From assembly GCA_009780885.1 (NCBI GenBank), contig WQZF01000007.1:1-57957 (forward strand): a DNA stretch of 57,957 bases. The letters are read 5' to 3'. The notes beneath the pieces were generated by a model. It did no database searches and was not told the origin of the DNA. It worked only from the letters and a program-made list of their open reading frames with translations. Every line of letters begins with the position of its first letter. Position 1 is the first letter of the stretch. A program made the position numbers and the translations under genes. Positions 17,837 to 27,309 of this stretch are shown here, piece after piece. This DNA is from Betaproteobacteria bacterium (GTDB lineage: Bacteria > Pseudomonadota > Gammaproteobacteria > Burkholderiales > Rhodocyclaceae).

Positions 17837-18858
17837 TTATCTCCCATCTCTTTTTTGAATCCGCTGACCATCTGCGGCTTCCGTGGATCGGCAGCGAATG
17901 CTGCCTTGCGAAACCCCATCTCTTTCCTGAATATGCCAACGATCTGCGACAACCAGGATCCCGGCGATTTTCTGTTTCGCCCCCGGATCTTGTTTGAAGT
18001 CAGCGCCTTTTGCAGCGCAAAGACGCTTTGTGGCCGATCGAGATGATTGATCGCCAGGCACCAGTCGATTGTTTCCAGAAGGTGCGGGGAATAGGTATCG
18101 GCCCAGCGTTCTGCCGCCGGCACCAGAAGATCCCGCTCGATACGCGCATCGGCAGCCTGCGGCGCCGCGCCCGCGAGGCAGGAATACATCGTCGCGCCGA
18201 TACTGTAGATATCGCTCCACGGGCCGAGATGTTCGCGTTTGTGGTGTTCCGGAGACGCGAACCCCGGCGTATACATCGGCTTCAGCATCGGCGTATCGCT
18301 CGCCAGCGTCTGCCGCGCGGCGCCGAAATCGAGCAGCACCGGCGTGCCGTCGCTGCGCAGATAAATATTGGAGGGCTTCAGGTCGAGATGCAGCAGTTTG
18401 TGCGAATGAACCTCACGCAAGCCGTTCAGGGCGCGGGTAAATACGCTGCGGATGAAATTTTCGCTGATGACAGCCTTGTGTTTCTGGATATATTCCTGGA
18501 GCGTACGCCCTTCTTCATATTCCATCACCATGTACACCGTATCGTTGGCACGAAAGAAATTCAACACCCGGATAACGTTCGGATGCGAAAGTCGAGCCAG
18601 CGCCCGGCCTTCCTCGAAAAAGCATTTCATCCCGTAGCGGAACGCGGCCAGATGCTCCGGCGCGACGTTGGGGCAGCGCTTCCCCTCGCTGCGCAATGCC
18701 AGGCTGTTGGGCAGATATTCCTTGATCACGACCGCAGTGCCAACCGCATCCACGGCAAGGTAGACGATGGAAAAGCCTCCCAGCGAAAGCTGGCGCACGA
18801 TCGTATAGCTATCGAGACCGACGCCGGGGGGAAGGGCGCAATTGACTTGTTGTACCAT
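17833..18858 (-). CDS. Ser/Thr protein kinase (Hanks type)
   Basis: A 341-residue cytoplasmic kinase. The glycine loop is LSLGGFSIVY (25-33), catalytic Lys46 is in VVIKEYLP, the catalytic loop is HLDLKPSN (157-164), DFG is at 177-179 and FASPEHH is the activation-segment end. The usual HRD is HLD, so the arginine is replaced by leucine, as in RD-independent kinases; Asp159 and DFG remain, so activity is likely. No membrane segment or sensor domain is seen. Start taken at ATG 18856-18858 (MVQQVNCAL); a TTG at 18924 would add 22 residues. The 258 bases to yicC hold no gene I can support. Confidence 0.85.
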   Translation of the reverse strand: MVQQVNCALPPGVGLDSYTIVRQLSLGGFSIVYLAVDAVGTAVVIKEYLPNSLALRSEGKRCPNVAPEHLAAFRYGMKCFFEEGRALARLSHPNVIRVLNFFRANDTVYMVMEYEEGRTLQEYIQKHKAVISENFIRSVFTRALNGLREVHSHKLLHLDLKPSNIYLRSDGTPVLLDFGAARQTLASDTPMLKPMYTPGFASPEHHKREHLGPWSDIYSIGATMYSCLAGAAPQAADARIERDLLVPAAERWADTYSPHLLETIDWCLAINHLDRPQSVFALQKALTSNKIRGRNRKSPGSWLSQIVGIFRKEMGFRKAAFAADPRKPQMVSGFKKEMGDK

Positions 18859-19116
18859 CGAAAGGGTATGGTGCAGAAAACGGATGCGTGAACGTAATGC
18901 GCTATTATGCTGAACTTCAGCCAAACATTCTCAGGGGCTGATGTTGCGATCCAAGGATTGTAATGTAAGGGGCATTTTCAGAAAACCTCCCTGCTAGCCG
19001 ACTTTTGCCGAACCAATAATACTTCGATTTTAATTGGCATCCCTTTCCTCCGATCCTGATTCATTCCCTGAAGCTTGCATTTTGCCGCAGAAACCAGAAA
19101 TAGGGTAAAAAAATCC

Positions 19117-19983
19117 ATGATCTACAGCATGACCGGTTATGCGGTGAAAAGCCGCGATATCGACTGCGGGACACTGAACCTCGAACTCAAGAGCGTCAAC
19201 TCCCGCTTTCTGGACGTACATTTTCGCGTTTACGAGGATTTGCGTTTCATCGAGCCGGCCTTGCGCGAAATGATCGTTGCAAGGCTCGGGCGCGGCAAGA
19301 TCGAATGCCGCGTCAATCTGCTTTCGACTTCGCAGACCAACCGCCAGTTGCTTCCCAACGAGGAACTGCTCGCGCAGTTGAAAACGCTCGACACCTACGT
19401 CCGTGCGCTCCTTCCGGAAGCGCCGCCCCTTTCGGTCGATCAGATCCTGCGCTGGCCCGGAATGCTCGGCGAGGAAGAAACAAACACCGCCGCGATCACC
19501 ATCGAGGCGCAGGAACTCGCTGCCGAGGCGCTCGACGACCTGATCGCCTGCCGCGCCCGCGAGGGAGAAAAGCTGGCGGCGATGATCCAGGAACGGATCG
19601 CGCTCATGCGCGTCCAGGTCGCCGAAGTGGCGCCGCATATCCCGGCAGCACAAGCCGCCTTCCAGGAAAAACTCAAACAGCGCCTGCTCGACGCGATCGG
19701 CAGCGCCGACGACGAGCGCATCCGCCAGGAAATCGCCGTATTCGCGCTGCGCACCGATATCGCCGAAGAACTCACCCGCCTCTCCACCCATCTCGACGAA
19801 GCCGAGCGCGTCCTGCGCATCGGCGGCAATATCGGAAAACGCCTCGATTTCCTGATGCAGGAACTGAACCGCGAAGCCAACACACTCGGCTCGAAGTCGG
19901 TCGCAAGGGAAGTCTCGCAAACGGCGGTCGAGTTGAAACTCTTGATCGAGCAGATGCGCGAGCAGATTCAGAATATCGAATAG
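19117..19983 (+). CDS. yicC: YicC-family endoribonuclease
   Basis: A 288-residue protein with the N-terminal YicC domain (MIYSMTGYA, LELKSVNSRFLDVHFR) and C-terminal DUF1732 (DEAERVLRIGGNIGKRLDFL, LNREANTLGSKS). E. coli YicC is reported as an endoribonuclease involved in RNA turnover. Start chosen at ATG 19117 to give the family N-terminus. In most proteobacteria gmk follows; here a 9-kb insertion separates them. Confidence 0.92.
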   Translation: MIYSMTGYAVKSRDIDCGTLNLELKSVNSRFLDVHFRVYEDLRFIEPALREMIVARLGRGKIECRVNLLSTSQTNRQLLPNEELLAQLKTLDTYVRALLPEAPPLSVDQILRWPGMLGEEETNTAAITIEAQELAAEALDDLIACRAREGEKLAAMIQERIALMRVQVAEVAPHIPAAQAAFQEKLKQRLLDAIGSADDERIRQEIAVFALRTDIAEELTRLSTHLDEAERVLRIGGNIGKRLDFLMQELNREANTLGSKSVAREVSQTAVELKLLIEQMREQIQNIE

Positions 19984-20112
19984 GGTGATGGCCTGCCGCT
20001 TCTGATAAAAATCGGCTTGGCACATGGGAAGTTTCGTCAGCGCGGTAGTGACCGGAATGTCTGGTATGAGCCGGAATAAACAAACAAGGGATTGCAGCAC
20101 AGGTTCTCAACC

Positions 20113-23100
20113 ATGACCAACCTATTTTTTGAAAAACCCATCCTCAATTCTCCGTACTCCTATCCGTCGCAGCACTGGGAACTGGACAAGAATGGGCAGC
20201 CCACGCAGCAGATCGTCCCTAGCCGCCGCAGAGCCGAGTTCATCACCCCGATCCCCCGGCCCAAAAAACGCAAAGCTCAGGAAAAGCAAGAGGCCCTCCT
20301 TTTCGACGAAGGAAAAGGTCTTTCAACACAGGCGCAGCAGTACGACCACCAGGCCGTCATCAATGCCGTGCGGCAAGAGGTAGACAAGTGGCGCGCGTTG
20401 CCCAACCCTGCCGACTGGCGCGTCACACCTGAAACTGCCCGGCTTCTCCAGCATTGGCGGCACCATGAATTCAATGGCGTGCGCCCCTTCTTCTGCCAGA
20501 TCGAAGCCGTGGAAACCGCCATCTGGCTGACCGAAGTAGCGCCCCAGTTCGGCAAGGCAGGGCGCTCCTTCCTCGACCATCTGGAACGAGCCAACCAGGA
20601 CGCAAACCCCGGCCTTGCACGTCTGGCATTGAAACTCGCCACGGGCGCCGGAAAGACCACCGTGATGGCCATGCTGATTGCCTGGCAAACCATCAATGCC
20701 GTTCGCCGTCCCGCGAGCCGACGCTTCACCCGCGGCTTTCTGATCGTTGCACCGGGCCTTACCATCCGCGACCGTCTGCGCGTCTTGCAGCCCAACGACC
20801 CTGACAGCTACTACGCCAGCCGTGAACTGGCGCCCGGCGACATGCTGGCCGACCTGGAGCGCGCCAAAATCGTCATCACCAACTACCACGCCTTCAAACG
20901 GCGCGAGCGCCTGGAATTATCCAAGGGAGGCCGAGCCTTGCTCCAAGGCCGTGGCGGCAGCGAGCTTGACACCCTGGAAACCGAAGGCCAGATGCTCCAA
21001 CGGGTGATGCCCGACCTGATGGGCTTGAAGAACGTGCTCGTCATCAACGATGAAGCCCACCACTGTTACCGCGAAAAACCGGACGCGGCGGAGGGCGAAG
21101 ACTTGAAAGGAGACGAGAAAAAGGAAGCCGAGGAAAACAACGCCGCTGCCTGCCTGTGGATTTCCGGCCTCAAAACCGTGCAGAGCAAGCTGGGTGTTTG
21201 TCGCGTGTTCGACCTATCGGCCACGCCATTTTTCCTGCGCGGTTCGGGCTATGCCGAAGGCACATTGTTTCCTTGGACCATGAGCGATTTCTCGCTGATG
21301 GACGCCATCGAATGCGGCATCGTCAAGCTGCCGCGCGTACCCGTGGCCGACAACATCCCCGGTGCCGAAATGCCGATGTTTCGCAACCTGTGGGAACACA
21401 TCCGCGCCGGTATGCCCAAAAAGGGCCGTGGCAAGACCGAGACCCTGAATCCCCTGGAACTGCCCACGCAGTTGCAAACCGCGTTGGAAGCCTTGTATGG
21501 ACATTATGAAAAAACTTTCGTTCTGTGGCAGGGAGGCAAGATTGCGGTTCCTCCCTGTTTTATTGTGGTATGCAATAACACCTCCACCTCAAAGCTCGTA
21601 TACGACTACATCTCGGGCTTCAGACGCGCGGACGGCACACATGAACCGGGCCGCCTGCCTCTGTTTCGCAACCAGGACGAATACGGCAATGAGTTGGGCC
21701 GGCCACGCACCCTGCTCATCGACAGCGAACAACTCGAATCCGGCGAGGCGCTCGATGAGAATTTTCGCGGCATAGCCGCCGACGAAATCGACCGCTTCCG
21801 CCGCGAGATCGTCGAACGTACCGGCGACTCCCAGGCGGGCCAGAAGATCACTGACCAGGAATTGCTGCGCGAAGTGATGAACACCGTCGGAAAATCAGGC
21901 CGGCTGGGCGATTCCATTCGCTGCGTGGTCTCCGTCTCCATGCTCACAGAAGGTTGGGACGCAAACACAGTCACCCACGTGCTGGGTGTGCGCGCCTTCG
22001 GCACCCAGTTGCTGTGCGAACAGGTCATTGGCCGCGCCCTGCGCCGCCAATCCTACGAACTCAATGACGAGGGCCTGTTCAACGTCGAATACGCCGACGT
22101 GCTGGGCATTCCCTTCGATTTCACCGCCGAGCCGGTAGTTGCGCCACCGCAAACGCCACGCAAAACCATCCAGATCAAGGCGTTGCGCGAGCGCGATGCG
22201 CTGGAAATCCGTTTTCCGCGCGTGCAGGGTTATCGTGTGGAACTGCCCGAAGAGCAGCTCCGCGCCGAATTCACAGACGACTCCCGTCTGGAACTCACGC
22301 CCGCGCTGGTGGGCGCAACGGAAACGCGCAACTCCGGGATCATCGGCGAGCAGGTGGATTTGAACTTGGTTCATACAGGCGACGTGCGCCCCTCGCAGGT
22401 AGTGTACGAACTGACTTCCCACCTGTTGCTGACGCGCTTTCGCGATGAGGACGGTCAGCCGCGACTGCATCTGTTCGGACAACTCAAACGCATCGTTCGC
22501 CAGTGGCTCGACGGCTATCTCATCTGCAAGGGCGGCACCTACCCCGCCCAGCTCAAATACAAGACGCTGGCCGACGATGCCTGCGAGCGCATCAACGCCG
22601 CCATCACCCGAGCCTTTATCGACCAGCGCCCCATCCAGGCTGTACTCGACCCCTATAACCCCGTGGGCAGTACCCGGCATGTAAATTTCAACACATCCAA
22701 AACCGAACGCTGGGACACCAGCGGCCTTGCGAACGACGGCCCGCGTTGCCACATCAACTGGGTCATCCTCGACAGCGACTGGGAGGCCGAGTTCTGCCGC
22801 GTGGCCGAATCGCATCCGCGCGTGCGCGCCTATGTGAAGAACCACAACTTGGGTCTGGAAGTGCCCTACCGCAAGGAAGGCCAGCCCCACTACTACCGGC
22901 CCGACTTTATCGTCCGCGTGGACGATGGTCATGGCGATGACGACCTGTTGAATTTCGTGGTTGAAATCAAGGGTTATCGTGGCGAGGACGCCAAAATCAA
23001 GAAGGAAACCATGCTGACCCACTGGGTACCCGGCGCGAACCGGCTCGGTGTCCATGGCCGCTGGGCCTTTGCCGAATTTGCAGACGTTTGGCAGATGCAG

Positions 23101-23169
23101 GATGATTTTGCCAAACGGGTGCAAGAAGCATTCGACAAAATGCTGGCTGACGCGAGAGCAAACGCATGA
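20113..23169 (+). CDS. res: Type III-like restriction endonuclease Res subunit (BPTD_3080-like family)
   Basis: About 1018 residues. A DEAD-type helicase: Walker A LATGAGKTTVMAML (about 177), Walker B/DEAH-like INDEAHHCYRE (about 312), motif III DLSATPFF, and a C-terminal helicase half with SMLTEGWDANTVTHVLG and QVIGRALRRQSY. The C-terminus carries a PD-(D/E)xK nuclease: YRPDFIV (about 930) followed by FVVEIKGYR (about 950). The N-terminus (MTNLFFEKPILNSPY) matches my memory of the BPTD_3080-type restriction endonucleases. Start ATG 20113 preferred over TTG 20092. Its methyltransferase partner is mod, two genes on. It overlaps fic by four bases. Confidence 0.85.
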   Translation: MTNLFFEKPILNSPYSYPSQHWELDKNGQPTQQIVPSRRRAEFITPIPRPKKRKAQEKQEALLFDEGKGLSTQAQQYDHQAVINAVRQEVDKWRALPNPADWRVTPETARLLQHWRHHEFNGVRPFFCQIEAVETAIWLTEVAPQFGKAGRSFLDHLERANQDANPGLARLALKLATGAGKTTVMAMLIAWQTINAVRRPASRRFTRGFLIVAPGLTIRDRLRVLQPNDPDSYYASRELAPGDMLADLERAKIVITNYHAFKRRERLELSKGGRALLQGRGGSELDTLETEGQMLQRVMPDLMGLKNVLVINDEAHHCYREKPDAAEGEDLKGDEKKEAEENNAAACLWISGLKTVQSKLGVCRVFDLSATPFFLRGSGYAEGTLFPWTMSDFSLMDAIECGIVKLPRVPVADNIPGAEMPMFRNLWEHIRAGMPKKGRGKTETLNPLELPTQLQTALEALYGHYEKTFVLWQGGKIAVPPCFIVVCNNTSTSKLVYDYISGFRRADGTHEPGRLPLFRNQDEYGNELGRPRTLLIDSEQLESGEALDENFRGIAADEIDRFRREIVERTGDSQAGQKITDQELLREVMNTVGKSGRLGDSIRCVVSVSMLTEGWDANTVTHVLGVRAFGTQLLCEQVIGRALRRQSYELNDEGLFNVEYADVLGIPFDFTAEPVVAPPQTPRKTIQIKALRERDALEIRFPRVQGYRVELPEEQLRAEFTDDSRLELTPALVGATETRNSGIIGEQVDLNLVHTGDVRPSQVVYELTSHLLLTRFRDEDGQPRLHLFGQLKRIVRQWLDGYLICKGGTYPAQLKYKTLADDACERINAAITRAFIDQRPIQAVLDPYNPVGSTRHVNFNTSKTERWDTSGLANDGPRCHINWVILDSDWEAEFCRVAESHPRVRAYVKNHNLGLEVPYRKEGQPHYYRPDFIVRVDDGHGDDDLLNFVVEIKGYRGEDAKIKKETMLTHWVPGANRLGVHGRWAFAEFADVWQMQDDFAKRVQEAFDKMLADARANA

Positions 23170-24299
23170 AATTTGAAATCTTCAAACCTGGCCGCTGGCA
23201 CCAGCGGTTGCAATACAAGAGCTTCGAGCCGGCACCCGTCAATCACGAGTGGCATTGGGAAGACCCGCAGATCAACGTACTGCTGGAATCGGCCAACCGC
23301 GCCTTGGGCGAACTCAATGCCTATTCGCTGATCGTGCCGGACATCGACCTGTTCATCGAGATGCACGTGGTCAAGGAAGCGCAGACTTCCAGCCGCATCG
23401 AAGGCACCAACACTGGCATCGAAGAAGCCGTGCTGTCGGAAGATCAGGTCAAGCCGGAAAAGCGCGACGATTGGCGCGAGGTGCGCAACTACATCGACGC
23501 AGTCAACTACGCCATCGCCGAATTGAGGAGTCTGCCGCTGTCCAATCGGCTGTTGCGGCAGACGCATGAAATCCTGATGCGGGGCGTGCGCGGAGAGCAC
23601 AAGCAGCCGGGCGAGTTCCGCGTCAGTCAGAACTGGGTCGGCGGCTCCAGCCTAGCCGACGCCGCGTTCATTCCGCCGCACCACGAAGGGGTGTCCGAGT
23701 TGATGGGCGACCTGGAAAAGTTCTGGCACAACCAGGCCATCACCGTGCCGCACCTGATCCGCCTGGCCATCAGCCATTACCAGTTCGAGACCATCCATCC
23801 CTTTCTCGACGGCAATGGCCGCATCGGGCGCCTGATGATTCCCTTGTATCTGGTCAGCCACGGCTTGCTCGCCAAGCCCTCGCTGTACCTGTCGGATTTT
23901 TTTGAACGCAACCGTGGCAGCTACTACGATGCCCTGACCCGCGTGCGTGTCTCTGGCGACCTGATCCACTGGGTGCGTTTCTTCCTGCAAGGCGTGGCCG
24001 AAACCTCGGCCAAGGGGCGCGACACCTTCGGCAAGATTCTGAATCTGCGCACTGACGTGGAGCAGCGCATCCTGGCCTTGGGCAAGCGCGCGCCCAACGC
24101 CCGTGCCGCCCTGAATCTGCTCTACCGCCGCCCGCTGGTCGCTGCTACCGATCTGGAACAGTCCCTTGATGTGTCCAATCAGACCGCCCAACTCCTGCTT
24201 GGTGACTTGATGAGGCTGGGGATATTGACGGAAATCACCGGACAGATGCGAGGTCGGTTGTATGCGTTCCAACCTTACCTTAGCTTGTTTCTTATGTAA
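23166..24299 (+). CDS. Fic family protein with N-terminal inhibitory motif
   Basis: A 377-residue Fic protein. The catalytic motif HPFLDGNGRIGR (about 210-221) is a full match to HPFx(D/E)GNGRxxR, so AMP transfer (or another nucleotidyl transfer) is likely. SSRIEGT (about 75) fits the (S/T)xxxE(G/N) autoinhibitory motif of class II Fic proteins. The last 90 residues (RAALNLLYRRPLVAATDLE, then QTAQLLLGDLMRLGI) look like a winged helix. The ATG overlaps the res stop, so it is coupled to the endonuclease. Its location inside a restriction locus suggests a regulatory or toxic role in the system, but its target is unknown. Confidence 0.88.
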   Translation: MKFEIFKPGRWHQRLQYKSFEPAPVNHEWHWEDPQINVLLESANRALGELNAYSLIVPDIDLFIEMHVVKEAQTSSRIEGTNTGIEEAVLSEDQVKPEKRDDWREVRNYIDAVNYAIAELRSLPLSNRLLRQTHEILMRGVRGEHKQPGEFRVSQNWVGGSSLADAAFIPPHHEGVSELMGDLEKFWHNQAITVPHLIRLAISHYQFETIHPFLDGNGRIGRLMIPLYLVSHGLLAKPSLYLSDFFERNRGSYYDALTRVRVSGDLIHWVRFFLQGVAETSAKGRDTFGKILNLRTDVEQRILALGKRAPNARAALNLLYRRPLVAATDLEQSLDVSNQTAQLLLGDLMRLGILTEITGQMRGRLYAFQPYLSLFLM

Positions 24300-24324
24300 G
24301 GGAAACCAATTTCCCTTACATAAG
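24291..24324 (+). promoter_or_regulatory. Perfect 15-bp hairpin over the fic stop codon
   Basis: CTTATGTAAGGGAAA (24291-24305) and TTTCCCTTACATAAG (24310-24324) are exact inverted arms around CCAA. The fic TAA is 24297-24299. No T-run follows, so it is not a standard terminator. It ends 28 bases before the mod ATG. It could be an attenuator, an RNA processing site, or an operator for a DNA-binding protein such as the Fic C-terminal domain. Confidence 0.8.
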
Positions 24325-24352
24325 CTTCGTCACTAATCAAGAATTGCCTCCC

Positions 24353-27286
24353 ATGTCCACCCGACAACCCAAAGCCCCTCTCGTCATCGACACCATCAAG
24401 CACGATGGCGCCACGCGCAAGAACATTCCCACGGCCGAATACCAGTCGGTGATGCAGAAAGAAGAACAGGCTCCGATCCGCGTCGCCTACGAACGCCTCA
24501 ACCGCGACCTCGACCCGCAACTCGTCTGGCGCGGCAAGGATCAGCAGGACTGGAGCGAACTCGTCGTCAACGCGCCGCCGCTCTATATCCAGGAGAAGGT
24601 ACACCCCAAGGTACTGATCGACGATCTGCGGCAGGAGACCGAGCGCCAGCGCGAAGCCTTGGCGCGCGGCAGCGGCCAACTCAACCAGCAGGTGGACCTG
24701 TTCGCCGACTTCAACGGCCTGCCTAACGACAACGCGCGTACCGAGTTCTACCAACACGACGCCCACTGGGCCAACCGGATGATCCTGGGCGACAGCCTGC
24801 AAGTGATGGCGAGCCTGGCCGAGCGCGAGGGCCTGCGCGGAAAGGTGCAGTGCATTTATTTCGATCCGCCTTACGGGATCAAGTTCAACAGCAACTTCCA
24901 GTGGAGCACCACCAGCCGAGACGTGAAAGATGGAAACGCCCAGCACATCACGCGGGAACCGGAACAGGTCAAAGCCTTCCGCGATACATGGCGCGACGGG
25001 ATTCATTCCTACCTGAGCTATCTGCGCGACCGGTTGACGGTGGCGCGGGATTTGTTGGCGGAAACCGGCTCGATCTTTGTGCAGATTGGGGAAGAAAACG
25101 TTCACCGCGCTCGCGCAGTTCTAGATGAAGTGTTTGGTGATGCAAATTTTGTAAGCCAGATCAACTTTAAGACCACAGGTGGCGCAGGCTCTCCAACTGG
25201 GGGGACTGAAACGCTTGCCTCAGTCAACAACTTCATTCTTTGGTACGCCAAGAACGGCACTGCAATCAAATATCGGCAGCCGTATCGAGTCAAGGGCGAC
25301 CTATCTGGTGGCGCTGCGGCTTATAACAAACTGGATTTCTTCGACACAGCTGAGCGCCGGCCAGCAACAGAAGCCGAGAAGGAGGTTACACCTGAAGGTG
25401 CACGCTTGTTCCGCTGGGACAACTTGACCAGCCAAAGCTCTGGAGGCCCTCAATTCTTCGACGTTGAGCTGGAAGGAAGAGCTATTTCAGTTGGAAAGAG
25501 TGGTTGGAAAACAAACACCATAGGCATGGATCGTTTGAAAAAAGCGAAACGCATCGGGCTGGCAGGAAATACTCTGAGCTACATCCGCTACATAGTTGAT
25601 TTCCCTGTCTACCCCATGAATAATTCTTGGGATGACACGGTCACGGCGGGTTTCGCGTCTGACAAACTATATGTAGTACAGACAAATCCGAAGGTAATCG
25701 AACGCTGCATCCTAATGACCACCGACCCCGGCGACCTCGTCCTCGACCCCACCTGCGGCTCCGGTACCACCGCCTATGTCGCCGAACAATGGGGCCGCCG
25801 CTGGATCACCATCGACACCTCCCGCGTGGCGCTGGCCTTGGCCCGCGCACGCATCATGGGCGCGCGCTACCCCTACTACCTGCTGGCCGACTCGCGCGAC
25901 GGTCAACTGAAAGAAGCCGAAGTCACGCGTAAAGCGCCTTCCACCGCGCCCGTGCACGGCGACGTGCGCCAAGGCTTTGTCTACGAGCGCGTGCCGCACA
26001 TTACCCTCAAATCCATCGCCAACAACGCCGAGATCGACGTGATCTGGGAGAAATGGCAGCGTGTTCTGGATCCGGTTCTTGGAGCCTTGGAGGAATCGTA
26101 TGGGGAAGAATTGTATGAGTGGACGGTTCCACGGAAAGTTGCGGAGGAACTGGCCAATACCCATGTAAAAATTTCGCCCGATGATCTGGGCGTCCTTCTT
26201 CATGGAATCCCGGAGAAATCTCAGGGCTGGATTTCGGAATGCAGGATGAAGTTTGGCGATGTACTTCAATATTGGTGGAAGGCACGCATCGCGCGCCAGA
26301 AGGAAATCGACGCCTCTATCGCCGCCAAGGCCGAGTTTGAATTTCTCTACGACAAACCCTATTCCGACAACAAGAAGGTGCGGGTGGCCGGCCCCTTTAC
26401 GGTGGAGAGCCTCTCGCCGCACCGCGTGCTGGCCGTGGGCGCCGACGACGAGTTGATCGATCCGGCCAACCTCCGCGTTGCAGAGCCGCAGGCCGAAGTC
26501 AGCGCCGAGCGTAATTTCGTTCAGATCATTCTGGAAAACCTCAGAAGCGCTGGGGTGCAGCAGGCGCACAAACAGGACGGGATCAGTTTCACCGCGCTTG
26601 TGCCTTGGCCGGGCGATCTGGTCTGCGCCGAGGGCCGCTATGCCGAAGGAGAAACAGAGAAGCGCGCCGCCATCTTCATCGGTCCCGAATTCGGCACCGT
26701 GGCCCGGCCCGACCTGGTGGCCGCCGCGCGCGAGGCGGGCGATGCCGGTTTCGATGTGCTGATCACTTGCGCCTTCAACTATGACGCACATTCCAGCGAG
26801 TTCGACAAGCTGGGCCGTATCCCCGTACTGAAGGCGCGCATGAACGCCGACCTGCACATGGCCGACGACCTGAAGAACACCGGCAAGGGCAACCTGTTCG
26901 TGATCTTCGGCGAGCCGGATATCGACATTCTCGATGCCGGCCCTGACGGCACAGTCGGGCAAGTGCGCGTAAAGGTCAACGGCGTGGACGTGTTCCACCC
27001 CAACACAGGCGAAGTTCGTAGCGACGGCGCCGAGGGTATCGCCTGCTGGTTCATCGACACCGACTACAACGAAGAAAGCTTCTTCGTCCGCCATGCTTAC
27101 TTTCTGGGTGCTAGCACCCCCTACAAGTCCCTCAAGACCACCCTCAAGGCCGAAATCGACGAGGACGCCTGGTCCACCCTCAACAGCGACACCTCACGTC
27201 CCTTCGACAAGCCGAAGTCAGGCAGAATTGCGGTTAAAGTGATCAATCATCTGGGGGATGAGGTGATGAAGGTGTTTAAAATCTGA
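24353..27286 (+). CDS. mod: Type III-like DNA methyltransferase Mod subunit
   Basis: A 977-residue adenine-type (N4/N6) methyltransferase. The catalytic motif IV is YFDPPYGIKFNS (DPPY about 171-174), followed by a target-recognition region and then motif I DPTCGSGTTAY (about 464); this IV-TRD-I order is the beta class used by type III Mod proteins. The C-terminal 400 residues include a family-specific segment (RIARQKEIDASIAAKAEFEF) of unknown fold. Start at ATG 24353 rather than TTG 24344; no clear ribosome binding site precedes it. The recognition region 25120-25700 and 26040-26280 look A/T-richer than the rest. Modifies host DNA so that the Res subunit spares it. Confidence 0.85.
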   Translation: MSTRQPKAPLVIDTIKHDGATRKNIPTAEYQSVMQKEEQAPIRVAYERLNRDLDPQLVWRGKDQQDWSELVVNAPPLYIQEKVHPKVLIDDLRQETERQREALARGSGQLNQQVDLFADFNGLPNDNARTEFYQHDAHWANRMILGDSLQVMASLAEREGLRGKVQCIYFDPPYGIKFNSNFQWSTTSRDVKDGNAQHITREPEQVKAFRDTWRDGIHSYLSYLRDRLTVARDLLAETGSIFVQIGEENVHRARAVLDEVFGDANFVSQINFKTTGGAGSPTGGTETLASVNNFILWYAKNGTAIKYRQPYRVKGDLSGGAAAYNKLDFFDTAERRPATEAEKEVTPEGARLFRWDNLTSQSSGGPQFFDVELEGRAISVGKSGWKTNTIGMDRLKKAKRIGLAGNTLSYIRYIVDFPVYPMNNSWDDTVTAGFASDKLYVVQTNPKVIERCILMTTDPGDLVLDPTCGSGTTAYVAEQWGRRWITIDTSRVALALARARIMGARYPYYLLADSRDGQLKEAEVTRKAPSTAPVHGDVRQGFVYERVPHITLKSIANNAEIDVIWEKWQRVLDPVLGALEESYGEELYEWTVPRKVAEELANTHVKISPDDLGVLLHGIPEKSQGWISECRMKFGDVLQYWWKARIARQKEIDASIAAKAEFEFLYDKPYSDNKKVRVAGPFTVESLSPHRVLAVGADDELIDPANLRVAEPQAEVSAERNFVQIILENLRSAGVQQAHKQDGISFTALVPWPGDLVCAEGRYAEGETEKRAAIFIGPEFGTVARPDLVAAAREAGDAGFDVLITCAFNYDAHSSEFDKLGRIPVLKARMNADLHMADDLKNTGKGNLFVIFGEPDIDILDAGPDGTVGQVRVKVNGVDVFHPNTGEVRSDGAEGIACWFIDTDYNEESFFVRHAYFLGASTPYKSLKTTLKAEIDEDAWSTLNSDTSRPFDKPKSGRIAVKVINHLGDEVMKVFKI

Positions 27287-27309
27287 TTATTCGGCAGAGG
27301 AGCAAATAT

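Noticed and set aside
19984-20112. Possible toxin or antitoxin remnant at the left border of the island
   Set aside because: Short frames exist, but no peptide resembles a known family convincingly.
24291-24324. Hairpin after fic as a Rho-independent terminator
   Set aside because: No T-run follows on either strand; it is kept as a regulatory candidate instead.
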